Shown here piece after piece: positions 43,406 to 53,380 of a stretch of DNA of 64,000 nt. The notes beneath the pieces are model-generated. The model saw only the letters and a list, made by a program, of their open reading frames with translations, was not told the origin of the DNA and searched no databases. A program made the position numbers and the translations under genes. The stretch is from NCBI RefSeq assembly GCF_000312125.1, contig NZ_HE978643.1, positions 103,104-167,103 of the forward strand. The letters run 5' to 3'. Positions within the stretch are counted from its first letter, which is position 1. Each line of letters starts with the position of its first letter. This stretch comes from Timonella senegalensis JC301 (GTDB lineage: Bacteria > Actinomycetota > Actinomycetes > Actinomycetales > Cellulomonadaceae).

Positions 43406-43897
43406 GTGGCAGGCATCAACGGCGGAGAGTTCCTCGTCATTCTCGTCATTGCCGTCATCGTCATTGGGCCAGAGCGGTTGCCTAAGTACGCTGAGCAGTT
43501 CGCTCAGTTCATCAAGGGGGCCAAGAAGTTCGTTACCGAGGCCAAGGCCAAGGTTGACGACGAGCTCGGCCCTGAGGTTAAGGATATTGACTGGCAGAAG
43601 CTCGACCCGCGCCAGTACGACCCCCGCCGTATCGTCAGAGAAGCGCTCCTTGACGACACCATTCTGGATCCTGAGTACGAGAAGAAGAAGGCTGCAAAGG
43701 CAGCCGCTGCTGGACTAACCGCTGCTGGGGTATCGGCTGCAACTACCAGTGCTGCGGCGGATACGCCGGGCTCTGGCAGCGCCATCCCCGGACACTCCAC
43801 ACAGGCTGGCGCCCCTGCGCAGTGGGGTCCGGGATTTGATACGTACACACCACTTCCTGCCGGTCAAAGCGCACCATTCGACACAGAGAGCACCTAG
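43406..43897 (+). CDS. tatB: Sec-independent translocase component TatB
   Basis: A 163-residue protein with an N-terminal membrane helix (FLVILVIAVIVIGPERLP) including the conserved GPERLP hinge, an amphipathic helix (KYAEQFAQFIKGAKKFVTEA) and a variable Ala/Thr/Pro-rich tail. The glutamate in the helix region and the hinge fit TatB rather than TatA, as does its position after the HtrA gene. It forms the twin-arginine receptor with TatC, which is not in this window. GTG start with AGGAAAG upstream. Confidence 0.87.
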   Translation: MAGINGGEFLVILVIAVIVIGPERLPKYAEQFAQFIKGAKKFVTEAKAKVDDELGPEVKDIDWQKLDPRQYDPRRIVREALLDDTILDPEYEKKKAAKAAAAGLTAAGVSAATTSAAADTPGSGSAIPGHSTQAGAPAQWGPGFDTYTPLPAGQSAPFDTEST

Positions 43898-43948
43898 AAC
43901 CTGGGCACGATTCGAAATCGGGGCGCGTGCGGTGCAACAATGTAGAAC

Positions 43949-44974
43949 ATGACTACGCAAACCGCTGCCCCACGAATTCTTTCGGGGATGCAACCATCCA
44001 ATGACTCACTATCAATCGGTAACTACATTGGAGCTTTGACCCAGTGGGTGGCTTTGCAGGATACATGCGACACCTTCTACATGATGGCGGATCTGCACGC
44101 TCTGACGGTTAACCCTGACCCAAGCGCACTGCGCGAACGCACCCGTCGCACGCTTGCTCAGTACCTGGCCGGTGGTGTTGACCCATCCCGCTCGACCCTG
44201 TTCGTACAGTCACACGTTCCCCAGCACGCGGAACTCGCGTGGATCCTGTCCTGCCAGACTGGATTTGGTGAGGCCGGGCGCATGACCCAGTTCAAGGACA
44301 AGTCGGCTAAGCAGGGTAATGAAGGAACGAGCGTCGGCCTGTTCACCTACCCAGTTCTCATGGCTGCGGACATCTTGCTTTATGACGCTGCACTGGTTCC
44401 CGTTGGAGAGGACCAGCGTCAGCACCTCGAGTTGACCCGAAACCTTGCGGAGCGCATGAACTCGCGCTTTGGCGAGGACACGTTCGTTGTGCCAGATGGA
44501 CACATCGTCAAGGCCATTGCCAAGATCTACGACCTTCAGAACCCGACCGCCAAGATGAGCAAGTCAGAAAATGGCAAGGGCACGATCTGGCTGCTGGACG
44601 AGCCAAAGAAGGCTGCCAAAAAGATCAAGTCTGCCGTGACCGACGCCGGAACCGAGATCGTCTTTGACCCCGCCAACAAGCCGGGCATCTCCAATCTTCT
44701 GAACATCTACTCGGTGCTGGCTGACAAGTCCATCACAGCTCTTGAAGCCGAGTACGCCGGAAAGCAGTATGGAAACCTCAAGGTCGACCTGTCTGAGGTC
44801 GTCGCGGACTTCCTGACCGAGTTCCAAGCAAAGGTAAACGTCTACCTGGACGACCCTGCGCAGCTCGACGTGATCCTCGCCGATGGTGCAAACAAAGCCA
44901 AGGCGGTGGCCCAGGAAACGCTCAAGCGCATCTACGACAAGGTTGGCCTGCTACCTCCTGCGAGCCAGGCGTAG
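43949..44974 (+). CDS. trpS: Tryptophanyl-tRNA synthetase
   Basis: A 341-residue class I aminoacyl-tRNA synthetase. It begins [20 protein letters not shown], where SIGN stands for the HIGH motif, continues with DLHALT and [15 protein letters not shown], and has [13 protein letters not shown] as the KMSKS loop near residue 205. It charges tRNA-Trp. The two-base gap to the next gene indicates a shared transcript. No T-box or other leader is seen in the short 51-base upstream space. Confidence 0.96.
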   Translation: MTTQTAAPRILSGMQPSNDSLSIGNYIGALTQWVALQDTCDTFYMMADLHALTVNPDPSALRERTRRTLAQYLAGGVDPSRSTLFVQSHVPQHAELAWILSCQTGFGEAGRMTQFKDKSAKQGNEGTSVGLFTYPVLMAADILLYDAALVPVGEDQRQHLELTRNLAERMNSRFGEDTFVVPDGHIVKAIAKIYDLQNPTAKMSKSENGKGTIWLLDEPKKAAKKIKSAVTDAGTEIVFDPANKPGISNLLNIYSVLADKSITALEAEYAGKQYGNLKVDLSEVVADFLTEFQAKVNVYLDDPAQLDVILADGANKAKAVAQETLKRIYDKVGLLPPASQA

Positions 44975-44976
44975 TC

Positions 44977-45519
44977 ATGCGACTACCGGAACGCGTGGGC
45001 AATCAGCTCCGCATTGGGATCTCGATCTCCGTCCCCGATCCGATGGGGGCGGAGTTGCAGGCTGCGCGCCGCAGTTTTGGCGACCCGCTTGCTGACGCTA
45101 TTCCACCGCACATTACGGTGGTTGGGCCGACTGTGATCGAGCCTGACGACGTGGATGACGTGTATGCACATGTCGCGGCGGCGTGCCTTGAGGTTCCGGT
45201 GTTTCGGGTGCACCTGAGGGGAAGTGCGACGTTCCGTCCGCTGTCCCCGGTGGTGTTTATCCAGGTAGTGGATGGTATTTCCCAGTGCGAAAAGTTGGAG
45301 AGGCTGATCCGCACGGGTCCGCTCGCCCAGGACACCCGCTTCCACTATCACCCTCACGTGACTGTTGCGCATGAAGTGAGCGACGAGAACCTCGACCTCG
45401 CATTTGAGAAGATGGCGTTCTACGAGACCAGCTTTGACGTGACGCATCTGCACCTCTCGGAGCATGGGGACGACAACGTGTGGCGTGCGGTCAAGGCGTT
45501 CCCACTCGGGCAAGGCTAA
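44977..45519 (+). CDS. 2'-5' RNA ligase-like 2H phosphoesterase
   Basis: A 180-residue protein with both histidine motifs of the 2H fold, PHITVVGP near residue 46 and HPHVTVAH near residue 127. Family members act on 2'-5' or cyclic phosphodiester bonds in RNA or nucleotides; the natural substrate here is unknown. It starts two bases after trpS, so an RNA-linked role is plausible but only inferred. Confidence 0.85.
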   Translation: MRLPERVGNQLRIGISISVPDPMGAELQAARRSFGDPLADAIPPHITVVGPTVIEPDDVDDVYAHVAAACLEVPVFRVHLRGSATFRPLSPVVFIQVVDGISQCEKLERLIRTGPLAQDTRFHYHPHVTVAHEVSDENLDLAFEKMAFYETSFDVTHLHLSEHGDDNVWRAVKAFPLGQG

Positions 45520-45600
45520 CAACCGAGTTCGTTCCGCCCTCCTGTGCACACAAGGGCAAGTCACCGCACCAACATGGTCATCGCGCCGTAGGCTGGGGGA

Positions 45601-46710
45601 ATGACTCCTACCCGCCAACTTGTCACGTACGCCAAGGACCTCGTGGGTCACGCCAAGGAGACGCGCGTTGCCAGGGCCCTCACACGCTACGGGCTGGCCA
45701 ACGGGGCGCTTCTGTCCGGGGGCATCACCTACCGGGCGATATTCTCTCTGTTCGCGGCGCTGACCATCGGCTTTACGGTGTTCATGCGATTCCTTGGGAG
45801 TAATGACGACCTGAAAAGCCAGGTCATCGCGTCCGTCAACAAGGCTGTTCCCGGTCTCATCGCACCGCCCGGCACGAGTGATGGACTGCTGCAGCTGGAT
45901 GACCTCGTCATGTCATCCACGCTGACGTGGCCCACTGTCATTGCGGGCCTCGTCCTGCTGTGGTCCGTCATCACTGCGATGGACGCGCTCAGATCGTCCG
46001 TGCGCGTGATGTTCTCGCTCCCACCGCGCGGAGACAGTGCGGTCAAGGCGAAGCTGGCGTCGTTCCTCGGCTTCATCATCGTTGTTTTAGCGGTCTTGCT
46101 CTCTGCCATCACCACAACGGTTCTCAACGGGGCCACCCACTTTCTTGATGGCTTCCTCGATCTCGGTGGGTTCGGGAGCACGCTGACCACGATCGTCACC
46201 TATGTTGTGTCCTTCGGCCTCGACATGCTCACGTTCTACCTCGTGGTTCGGGTCCTGAGCGGCGTGCAGATCGGACGAAGAGACATGCTGCTCGGTGCGG
46301 CCGTGTCTGCCGCCGGCTTCCTGGTCATCAGGACCCTCGGTACCAGCATCGTGGTGGGATCCGCCTCCCGTAACGCGGTGTTCGCCACGGCCGCGGTGCT
46401 CGTGACAATCCTGGTTTGGCTCTATCTCTGCGCCAGGATTCTGCTCACTGCCTGCGCGATCGCAGCAGATCCTCCTGGGCCGCTCTTGGAGCGGCTTGCT
46501 AGTGAGGAGGCCGCGCGGGCGCGGCTGGAGGCCGCTCGTGCGATTCCCGACGATCTTGGCTCGCAACCAGCGCAACTTGCGGAAGTGGCAGTCCGAGAGA
46601 AGGGACTCGCCAGGCGGTTCGCTCTTCCTGCGGCCGCACTTGTCTCTGGATGGGTTCTTGGGCGGCGTTCTGGACGACGCAGCCAAACCGACAACGGCTC
46701 CGTGCGCTAG
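45601..46710 (+). CDS. YihY/BrkB-family membrane protein
   Basis: A 369-residue membrane protein with about six helices and the family pattern RYGLANGALLSGGITYRAIF near the start and LVWLYLCARILLTACAIA near 275. The family is often misnamed ribonuclease BN; its role in the envelope is unknown. The C-terminal ~75 residues are hydrophilic and rich in Ala, Arg and Glu, and contain one motif copy encoding IPDDLGS. A gene of this family (YhjD type) follows trpS in many actinobacteria. Confidence 0.87.
   Translation: MTPTRQLVTYAKDLVGHAKETRVARALTRYGLANGALLSGGITYRAIFSLFAALTIGFTVFMRFLGSNDDLKSQVIASVNKAVPGLIAPPGTSDGLLQLDDLVMSSTLTWPTVIAGLVLLWSVITAMDALRSSVRVMFSLPPRGDSAVKAKLASFLGFIIVVLAVLLSAITTTVLNGATHFLDGFLDLGGFGSTLTTIVTYVVSFGLDMLTFYLVVRVLSGVQIGRRDMLLGAAVSAAGFLVIRTLGTSIVVGSASRNAVFATAAVLVTILVWLYLCARILLTACAIAADPPGPLLERLASEEAARARLEAARAIPDDLGSQPAQLAEVAVREKGLARRFALPAAALVSGWVLGRRSGRRSQTDNGSVR
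46542..46555 (+). repeat. Motif copy in the YihY/BrkB gene
   Basis: GATTCCCGACGATC, followed by TTGGCT, so 18 of the first 20 bases equal the left arm of the hairpin at 1462, the two differences being the YY positions. Confidence 0.75.
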
Positions 46711-46862
46711 CCGCACCAACGGATTAAAGAGAGGCCTTGTGCTAGGAAAGGCTCTCCGAGCGGGCACTACGCAGCTTATGTGCATTTGACGTGCCCCTGG
46801 GGCGACCGAGTGGGGGAAATAGAGGGCACCCGGCCGGGGAGCGCGAGGAGTACCGAAAACAG

Positions 46863-46896
46863 AGAGTGGCGGGCACCGTATGGTGCCCGCCACTCT
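46863..46896 (-). terminator. Terminator of the sdh operon
   Basis: Perfect 15-bp stem (46863-46877 with 46882-46896) with loop GTAT, 36 bases after the sdhB stop; on the minus strand it is followed by CTGTTTTC. Confidence 0.85.
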
Positions 46897-46932
46897 TGGC
46901 TGTGAGCCGGTGAAGGCTCTGCGTGGAACTGG

Positions 46933-47706
46933 CTAGATCGCCCGGCGAATCATCGCCTGCTTGACTTCCTGGATCGCCTTGGTGACCTCGATGCCACGAG
47001 GGCAGGCCTCGGTGCAGTTGAAGGTCGTGCGGCAGCGCCACACGCCTTCCTTGTCGTTGAGGACCTCGAGACGCTGGGTGGCGCCTTCGTCGCGGGAGTC
47101 GAAGATGAAGCGGTGGGCGTTCACGATCGCAGCTGGACCAAAGTATTGACCGTCGGTCCAGAACACGGGGCACGATGACGTGCACGCTGCGCAGAGGATG
47201 CACTTTGTGGTGTCGTCAAAGCGCTCGCGCTGCTCAGCGGACTGAATTCGCTCGCGCGAAGGCTGGTTACCGCTCGTGATGAGGAACGGCATGATCTCGC
47301 GGTAGGAAGCGAAGAACGGCTCCATGTCCACCACAAGATCCTTGATAACCGGCAGGCCCTTGATCGGCTCGATCGTAATGGGCTTGTTGGGGTTCAGGTC
47401 CTTGAGGAGGGTCTTGCACGCAAGGCGGTTGCGACCGTTGATGCGCATCGCATCTGAGCCACAGATGCCGTGAGCGCACGAGCGCCGGAAAGTCAGGGAA
47501 CCGTCGTTCTCCCACTTGATCTTGTGCAGTGCGTCGAGCACGCGGTCGGTGCCGTACATGGTGAGCTTGTACTCATCCCAGTACGCTTCGTCGCCGTGGC
47601 TTGACTCCGGAAGGTAGCGACGCACCTTGATGGTGACGTCGAATGAAGGAATCTCGCCCGCAGCGCTGGGAGCTCCCGCGGTGGAGTTCTCAAGTGTGGC
47701 AGTCAT
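46933..47706 (-). CDS. sdhB: Succinate dehydrogenase iron-sulphur subunit
   Basis: A 257-residue subunit with ligands for three clusters: CAHGICGSDAMRINGRNRLA then Cys for 2Fe-2S, CILCAACTSSCPVFW for 4Fe-4S, and CRTTFNCTEACPRGI for the third cluster. It passes electrons from SdhA to the membrane quinone site. It overlaps sdhA by one base (ATGA). Confidence 0.96.
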   Translation of the reverse strand: MTATLENSTAGAPSAAGEIPSFDVTIKVRRYLPESSHGDEAYWDEYKLTMYGTDRVLDALHKIKWENDGSLTFRRSCAHGICGSDAMRINGRNRLACKTLLKDLNPNKPITIEPIKGLPVIKDLVVDMEPFFASYREIMPFLITSGNQPSRERIQSAEQRERFDDTTKCILCAACTSSCPVFWTDGQYFGPAAIVNAHRFIFDSRDEGATQRLEVLNDKEGVWRCRTTFNCTEACPRGIEVTKAIQEVKQAMIRRAI

Positions 47707-49556
47707 CAGTACTTCCGTTCCATTGGCTCGTAACGGGTTTGGACCACGGGTTTGGATCCGATAACGACCTTGTACGTGTCGAACTCGGAAACATGGGCAA
47801 ACGCGGTGTCTGGGGTGATGTCTGCCTCTACCGATTCGTGGTTGCCTTCGGCGCCTTCCAGTGGGCGGCGGTAGACCATCGTGTGACGCATGTAGTTGGC
47901 GTCGTCGCGGTCTGGGTAGTCTTCGCGGAAGTGCCCGCCTCTTGACTCCTTGCGGTTCAGAGCAGCGATGACGGTAACCTCAGCGATGTCCAGTAGGAAG
48001 CCGAGCTCAAGCGCCTCGAGCAGATCGGTGTTGAACATCTTGCCTTTGTCCTGGACGGAGACGTTCTTGTAGCGCTCCTGGAGGACACGGATGTCGGCGA
48101 GGCATTGCTCGAGTGATTCCTGAGTGCGGAACACCTGAGCGTTCGCGTCCATGGTTTCTTGGAGGGCTTTGCGCACGTCTGAGACGCGCTCACCGTCTGG
48201 TCGGGTACGAAGTTCCTCGAGCTGAGCAATGGTGCGCTCGGCTGCGTTCTCGGGCAGATCCTTGAATTCGGCGGTCTTGGCGTAGGCAGCTGCGGCGCGG
48301 CCAGCACGCTTACCAAACACGTTGATGTCGAGGAGCGAGTTGGTGCCCAGGCGGTTGGAGCCGTGCACCGATACGCAGGCGACCTCACCAGCGGCGTATA
48401 GGCCCTTGACCACGTCGTCCGAGTTGCGAAGAACCTCAGCGGTGACGTTGGTTGGGATGCCACCCATTGCATAGTGCGCGGTGGGGTAGACCGGGACAGG
48501 CTCGGTGTATGGCTCGATACCGAGGTAGGTGCGCGCAAACTCAGTAATGTCAGGCAGCTTGGCGTCGATGTGAGCGGGCTCAAGGTGAGTCAGGTCGAGG
48601 AGGACGTAGTCCTTGTTCGGTCCCGCGCCGCGGCCCTCACGCACCTCGTTGGCCATGGAACGGGCGACGATGTCGCGAGGAGCCAAGTCCTTGATCGTAG
48701 GCGCGTACCTCTCCATGAAGCGCTCACCATTAGAGTTGCGGAGGATTCCGCCCTCTCCACGCGCGGCCTCGGAGAGGAGGATTCCAAGTCCCGCAAGCCC
48801 TGTTGGGTGGAACTGGAAGAACTCCATGTCCTCAAGTGGCAGGCCTCGGCGGAGCGCGAGCGCCATGCCATCGCCTGTCAGGGTGTGTGCGTTCGAGGTG
48901 GTCTTGAAGATCTTGCCGGCACCACCCGTTGCGAAGACGATCGACTTTGCTTGGAAGACATGGATCTCGCCGGTAGCAAGGTCGTAGGCGACGACACCGG
49001 TTGCGTTGACTTCCTCGCCATCGGGAACGTGACCTGCAGAGAGGTCGTGGTCCACGATGAGGTCGAGGACGTAGAACTCGTTGAAGAACTCCACATCCTG
49101 CTTCACGCAGTTTTGGTAGAGGGTCTGAAGGATCATGTGACCGGTGCGATCTGCTGCGTAGCAGGCGCGGCGGACTGCGGCTTCACCGTGGTTGCGGGTG
49201 TGACCACCGAATCGCCGTTGGTCGATCTTCCCCTCAGGGGTGCGGTTGAACGGAAGACCCATGCGCTCGAGGTCGAGAACGGCGTCGATGGCTTCCTTGG
49301 CCATGATCTCCGCAGCGTCCTGGTCCACGAGGTAGTCGCCACCCTTGACCGTGTCAAAGGTGTGCCACTCCCAGTTGTCCTCTTCTACGTTGGCGAGGGC
49401 GGCGCACATGCCACCCTGCGCTGCGCCAGTGTGGGAACGGGTTGGGTAGAGCTTCGAGATGACCGCAGTGCGGGCTTCGCTGGAAGCCTCGAGCGCTGCG
49501 CGCATTCCGGCGCCACCTGCGCCGACAATGACCACGTCGTACTGGTGGAACTGCAT
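47706..49556 (-). CDS. sdhA: Succinate dehydrogenase flavoprotein subunit
   Basis: A 616-residue FAD-binding subunit oxidising succinate to fumarate. [17 protein letters not shown] binds FAD; the histidine in [15 protein letters not shown] is the covalent flavin attachment site; [20 protein letters not shown] and [18 protein letters not shown] are conserved active-site blocks. GGAGGC precedes the ATG. Third gene of sdhCDAB. Confidence 0.97.
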   Translation of the reverse strand: MQFHQYDVVIVGAGGAGMRAALEASSEARTAVISKLYPTRSHTGAAQGGMCAALANVEEDNWEWHTFDTVKGGDYLVDQDAAEIMAKEAIDAVLDLERMGLPFNRTPEGKIDQRRFGGHTRNHGEAAVRRACYAADRTGHMILQTLYQNCVKQDVEFFNEFYVLDLIVDHDLSAGHVPDGEEVNATGVVAYDLATGEIHVFQAKSIVFATGGAGKIFKTTSNAHTLTGDGMALALRRGLPLEDMEFFQFHPTGLAGLGILLSEAARGEGGILRNSNGERFMERYAPTIKDLAPRDIVARSMANEVREGRGAGPNKDYVLLDLTHLEPAHIDAKLPDITEFARTYLGIEPYTEPVPVYPTAHYAMGGIPTNVTAEVLRNSDDVVKGLYAAGEVACVSVHGSNRLGTNSLLDINVFGKRAGRAAAAYAKTAEFKDLPENAAERTIAQLEELRTRPDGERVSDVRKALQETMDANAQVFRTQESLEQCLADIRVLQERYKNVSVQDKGKMFNTDLLEALELGFLLDIAEVTVIAALNRKESRGGHFREDYPDRDDANYMRHTMVYRRPLEGAEGNHESVEADITPDTAFAHVSEFDTYKVVIGSKPVVQTRYEPMERKY

Positions 49557-49589
49557 CTGTGTGATGCCTCCTAATTCGAATGGAGCGGA

Positions 49590-50042
49590 TTACGCCGCAG
49601 TGCAGAAGGACGGAAGGAGTTCTGCCGGGCTTCCCGGTGGGCAGGAATCAAACGTGAAGATCACGAGAGTTCCGAGCACCACAGTGATGACGAAGCCAAG
49701 GGTGAGGAGCGACTTGAGGACGACGCGGGTGGCGTGCTTTTCGGCATAGTCATTGATGACTGTGCGTACGCCGTTGGTGCCGTGGATCATTGCGAGCCAG
49801 AGCATCAGGAGGTCCCAAACCTGCCAGAACGGCGAGGACCACTTGCCCCCAACGAATGCAAAGTCAATCGCCTTCACGCCGTCGCCGACCATCAGGTTGA
49901 CAAACAGGTGGCCGAAGATCAGGACAACGAGGATGACGCCGGAAACGCGCATGAAAAGCCAGGCCCACAGCTCGGTGTTTGTCCGGCTCAGGCGCTTGCG
50001 TGCGTAGGGGTCACGTGGGTTTGCGATAGTTGACGTGCTCAC
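49590..50042 (-). CDS. sdhD: Succinate dehydrogenase hydrophobic membrane anchor
   Basis: A 150-residue protein with three membrane helices. RVSGVILVVLIFGHLFVNLM and IHGTNGVRTVINDY contain the histidines expected near heme and quinone. GTG 50042 is chosen because GGAGG overlaps the end of sdhC at the correct distance; the longer in-frame reading to 50123 lies within sdhC. Anchors SdhAB to the membrane. Confidence 0.88.
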   Translation of the reverse strand: MSTSTIANPRDPYARKRLSRTNTELWAWLFMRVSGVILVVLIFGHLFVNLMVGDGVKAIDFAFVGGKWSSPFWQVWDLLMLWLAMIHGTNGVRTVINDYAEKHATRVVLKSLLTLGFVITVVLGTLVIFTFDSCPPGSPAELLPSFCTAA

Positions 50043-50044
50043 GG

Positions 50045-50422
50045 TCAGCCTCCAAATACGTTGGACAGGTGACGAGGCAGGAAGCCTGCCATGGTCACGA
50101 CAACGAGGCCGAGAACGACCCACAACATTGTGCGCTGGTACTTGGGGCCCTTGGACCAGAAGTCAACGAGGATGATGCGCAGACCGTTGAATGCGTGATA
50201 GACGATCGCCAGGACGAGGCCGGCTTCACCAATCCCCATGATCGGAGCGTGATAGGTGCCGATTACGGCGTTGTAAGCCTCGGGCGACACGCGTACGAGC
50301 GCGGTGTCGAGGACGTGGACGAGCAGAAAGAGGAAGATCAGTACGCCGGTTACGCGGTGCGCAACCCAAGACCACATTCCTTCGTGACCGCGATAGAGAG
50401 TTCCTGCAGGTGCGCTGGGCAC
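50045..50422 (-). CDS. sdhC: Succinate dehydrogenase cytochrome b556 subunit
   Basis: A 125-residue membrane subunit beginning PSAPAGTLYRGHEGMWSWVA, with HRVTGVLIFLFLLVHVLDTA and YHAFNGLRIILVDFW carrying the conserved histidines of the heme b and quinone site. Starts at GTG 50422 with AGGAGG upstream; first gene of the operon. A Crp/GlxR-type site lies about 200 bases upstream. Confidence 0.92.
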   Translation of the reverse strand: MPSAPAGTLYRGHEGMWSWVAHRVTGVLIFLFLLVHVLDTALVRVSPEAYNAVIGTYHAPIMGIGEAGLVLAIVYHAFNGLRIILVDFWSKGPKYQRTMLWVVLGLVVVTMAGFLPRHLSNVFGG

Positions 50423-50966
50423 TGTGGCGCCTCCTGTGTGCGAGTGAGCTACGGGGATCGGGTCAGCGCTTCATTGCCAGATGTAGTAGGCGCTCACACG
50501 TGTGCGGCTACCAACAAATAGGGCAGGACGGCGCCGTCCTTTTCCACCTTTTCCCCACAACTCTAATGAATATTTGGAGTACCGGACGCCATTGGGCGGA
50601 CAATCAATGGGATTGAACTGCAATTGTGACGTTTCCCACAGTGTAGTTTTCTGTGCAGGGTTTATGCGAGTCGGGGGACGAACGTCCCCAAGTTGACGGA
50701 AAATCGGGGTTTTAATGTCCCGCGGAAACCAATCCCAGCAGTATTCACGTGCCTCGCTGTGATGAACGCGATCGTCTCAAAAGAGATATCGAAACCCCGC
50801 GTGGCGATCTAGGAGCTAGGCGGATTGCACAACCATGACTATGCCGCTACGCGACGCGCGCATCGCGAGTATTGAAGGTAGTTCCCAATTGGCGTCTGGA
50901 TCCACGCCGCGCCACCGGGCCCTACGAACTACTTAAACTACGCGTAAGTTCAGTATTGTTGGGGTC
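50423..50966. other. 544-base divergent region between sdhC and manC
   Basis: No convincing gene. It must hold the sdh promoter (minus strand) and the manC promoter (plus strand). Visible sites are the palindrome CACACGTGTG near 50493-50502, a Crp/GlxR-like site at 50625-50640, an adjoining CACAG-N9-CTGTG repeat at 50637-50655, and a -10-like TATTGT about ten bases before the manC ATG. Confidence 0.55.
50625..50640. promoter_or_regulatory. Crp/GlxR-type site upstream of sdhCDAB
   Basis: TGTGACGTTTCCCACA fits TGTGA-N6-TCACA with one mismatch. It is about 203 bases before sdhC and matches the perfect site before gltA. Confidence 0.5.
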
Positions 50967-52127
50967 ATGACTCAACAGGGTGCCCACACACACTTGCCCG
51001 CCGAAGTAGTGCCCGGTGCGGCCTCGCTTCCGTTCCACGCGATCATCCCGGCCGGGGGTGCGGGGACGAGGCTATGGCCACTGTCCCGTTCGCACTCGCC
51101 GAAGTTCCTTCACGATCTCACGGGGAGCGGGCGCACACTGATCCAGGCCACCGTTGATCGCATTGAACCACTCGTGGCACCGGGCGGAGTCACCGTTGTG
51201 ACGGGCGTGCGCCACCTAGCCTCCGTGGCAAAGCAGCTTGACTCGGTCGACGAAAACGATATTTTGACTGAGCCATCTCCGCGAGACTCGATGGCCGCAA
51301 TCGGCCTTGCTGCGGCGGTCTTGCGCGAGCGCCACGGGGACGTCATCGTGGGTTCGTTTGCTGCGGACCACGTCATTACTGACCAACAGTCATTTGAACT
51401 TGCTGTCCGTGCGGGAATCAGCGCTGCGGAGCAGGACTTTGTGGCCACCATTGGCATTGCCGCCACGAGGCCTTCTGTCGCCTTTGGCTACATCCACTCC
51501 GGGGCTAAGTTGGAGAGTGTCGGCGGCTACGACGTGCGACGGGTCTTGAGCTTCACCGAGAAGCCCGATGCTGCGACCGCGCGCCAATACCTTGCCACGG
51601 GTGAGTACCGGTGGAATGCAGGGATGTTTATCTCAAAGGCTTCGGTGCTGCTTGACCACCTCCGTGCGCAACGCCCAGAACTCCATGACGGAATTGTTGA
51701 GATCGCTGCTGCTTGGGACACCGATGAGCGCGAGGAAGTCCTTGCCCGGGTGTGGCACACGCTCGAGAAGATCGCCATCGACCACGCTGTTGCCGAGCCT
51801 GTGGCCGCGCAGGGCGGTGTGGCAGTAGTACCCGCAAGCTTTGGATGGGACGACGTAGGAGACTTCAACTCACTTGCGGCACTTCTTCCTGCTGACGACC
51901 AGGCAGGCTCCAAGGTCCTCGGCGATCCTGGCAGGGTTGTGCGGGTTCAGTCCGCGGGCTCCGTGGTGGTTCCTGGTACTGACCGTGTGGTGACGATCCT
52001 GGGACTCGACGACGTGGTGGTGGTTGAAACCGCGGATGCACTACTCGTGACGACGCGCGCCCGTGCTCAACAGGTCAAGGACATGGTTACTGAGCTGCGA
52101 GACCGTGGCCTTGAGGAACTCATCTAA
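50967..52127 (+). CDS. manC: Mannose-1-phosphate guanylyltransferase
   Basis: A 386-residue nucleotidyltransferase. IPAGGAGTRLWPLSRSHSPK is the GTP-binding signature and VGSFAADHVITDQ the metal-binding region; FTEKPDAATARQYLATGEYR and WNAGMF are conserved in GDP-mannose pyrophosphorylases. It makes GDP-mannose for glycan or lipoglycan synthesis. The C-terminal isomerase domain of bifunctional ManC is absent. ATG 50967 lies close to a -10-like TATTGT. Followed by the M20 gene. Confidence 0.92.
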   Translation: MTQQGAHTHLPAEVVPGAASLPFHAIIPAGGAGTRLWPLSRSHSPKFLHDLTGSGRTLIQATVDRIEPLVAPGGVTVVTGVRHLASVAKQLDSVDENDILTEPSPRDSMAAIGLAAAVLRERHGDVIVGSFAADHVITDQQSFELAVRAGISAAEQDFVATIGIAATRPSVAFGYIHSGAKLESVGGYDVRRVLSFTEKPDAATARQYLATGEYRWNAGMFISKASVLLDHLRAQRPELHDGIVEIAAAWDTDEREEVLARVWHTLEKIAIDHAVAEPVAAQGGVAVVPASFGWDDVGDFNSLAALLPADDQAGSKVLGDPGRVVRVQSAGSVVVPGTDRVVTILGLDDVVVVETADALLVTTRARAQQVKDMVTELRDRGLEELI

Positions 52128-52192
52128 CCTGCTACCGGCCACATCGCGAGTATCGCCGCCCGCTTGAATTGAGTTGGGGTTACTCTCGAACT

Positions 52193-53380
52193 GTGACGTT
52201 TACACAGGCAACCCGCATCCAGGAACTCCTCGAGTCTCTTGAGCCAGAGCTCATCGAGATCCGCCGCGACATTCATGCTCACCCGGAAGTCGCTCGCACT
52301 GAGCGCAGGACGACTGCGCTCGTGGCTGAACGGCTGCGCCAAGAGGGCCTCGAGCCCCGATTACTCAAGGGCTCTGGGCTGACATGCGACATCGGTCCGT
52401 CCATTGAGGAATCAGGGGTTGAACTCCTAGCACTTCGTGCCGATATTGACGCACTGCCGCTCCAGGAGACCACGGGGTTGCCCTTTGCTTCCGAGAGCGA
52501 GGGGAAGTGCCACGCCTGTGGGCACGACGTTCACACCACGGTTGTGCTGGGAACTGGGATCGTCCTCGCCCGGCTTGCTCGAGAGGGAAAGTTGAAGCGG
52601 GGCGTTCGCCTTATCTTCCAGCCGGCAGAGGAAGTGCAACCAGGTGGCGCGCTCGACCTCCTTGCTCAGGATGTCTTGGACGATGTCTCGCAGATCTATG
52701 CAGTTCACTGCGAACCAAAGATTGACGCCGGCACTATTGGCACTCGAATTGGCCCGATCACGTCCGCCTGCGACACCGTGACCGTGACTGTCACTTCGGC
52801 GGGTGGTCATACCTCGAGGCCGCATCTCACCGGTGACGTTGTCTACGCGATTGGCCGCATGATCGCGGAAGTTCCTTCCGTGCTCGGGCGACGGCTCGAT
52901 CCGCGAGCTGGAGTCAACTTCACGTGGGGTCATGTGCAGGCAGGTTCTGCTCCCAACGCGATGCCATCGTCGGGAATTATTGCAGGCACCTTAAGGTGCC
53001 TGGACGTCAATGCATGGGAACGCGCGGGGCAGGTCCTGCACGACACAATCGAACACATTGCCGCTGCGTATGGTGTGGACGTCACCATGCACCACCAGCG
53101 CGGTGTTCCTCCCGTGGTCAATGACGAGGACTGCACCCTCAACTTCGAGGCCGCTGCGCGCGACGCGCTGGGCCCAAGCGCTGCCGTGCTTACGGAGCAG
53201 TCGCTCGGCGGCGAGGACTTTGCTTGGTACCTGACAAAGGTGCCCGGCGCGCTCGCACGGCTGGGCACTCGCACACCAGGTGGCGAGACCTATGACCTGC
53301 ACCGAGGGGACCTTGTTGTGGACGAGCGGGCAATCTCGGCTGGAGTTGCAATGCTCGCACGGGTCGCTTCGGGGGAGTAG
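52193..53380 (+). CDS. M20-family amidohydrolase (hippurate hydrolase / IAA-amino-acid hydrolase type)
   Basis: A 395-residue zinc-dependent amidohydrolase. RRDIHAHPEVARTERRT, CHACGHDVHTTVVLG, FQPAEEVQPGGAL and GGEDFAWYLTKVPGAL are the M20D landmarks, including the metal-binding Cys-Gly-His-Asp. Such enzymes cleave N-acyl amino acids; the exact substrate is unknown. The GTG at 52193 has no clear ribosome-binding site and might be leaderless. The manC-amidohydrolase-BMP order is, as I recall, common in actinobacteria. Confidence 0.88.
   Translation: MTFTQATRIQELLESLEPELIEIRRDIHAHPEVARTERRTTALVAERLRQEGLEPRLLKGSGLTCDIGPSIEESGVELLALRADIDALPLQETTGLPFASESEGKCHACGHDVHTTVVLGTGIVLARLAREGKLKRGVRLIFQPAEEVQPGGALDLLAQDVLDDVSQIYAVHCEPKIDAGTIGTRIGPITSACDTVTVTVTSAGGHTSRPHLTGDVVYAIGRMIAEVPSVLGRRLDPRAGVNFTWGHVQAGSAPNAMPSSGIIAGTLRCLDVNAWERAGQVLHDTIEHIAAAYGVDVTMHHQRGVPPVVNDEDCTLNFEAAARDALGPSAAVLTEQSLGGEDFAWYLTKVPGALARLGTRTPGGETYDLHRGDLVVDERAISAGVAMLARVASGE

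Noticed and set aside
48474..49574. Plus-strand open frame of 366 codons opposite sdhA
   Set aside because: Shadow of the sdhA codon pattern; sdhA is fully conserved on the minus strand.
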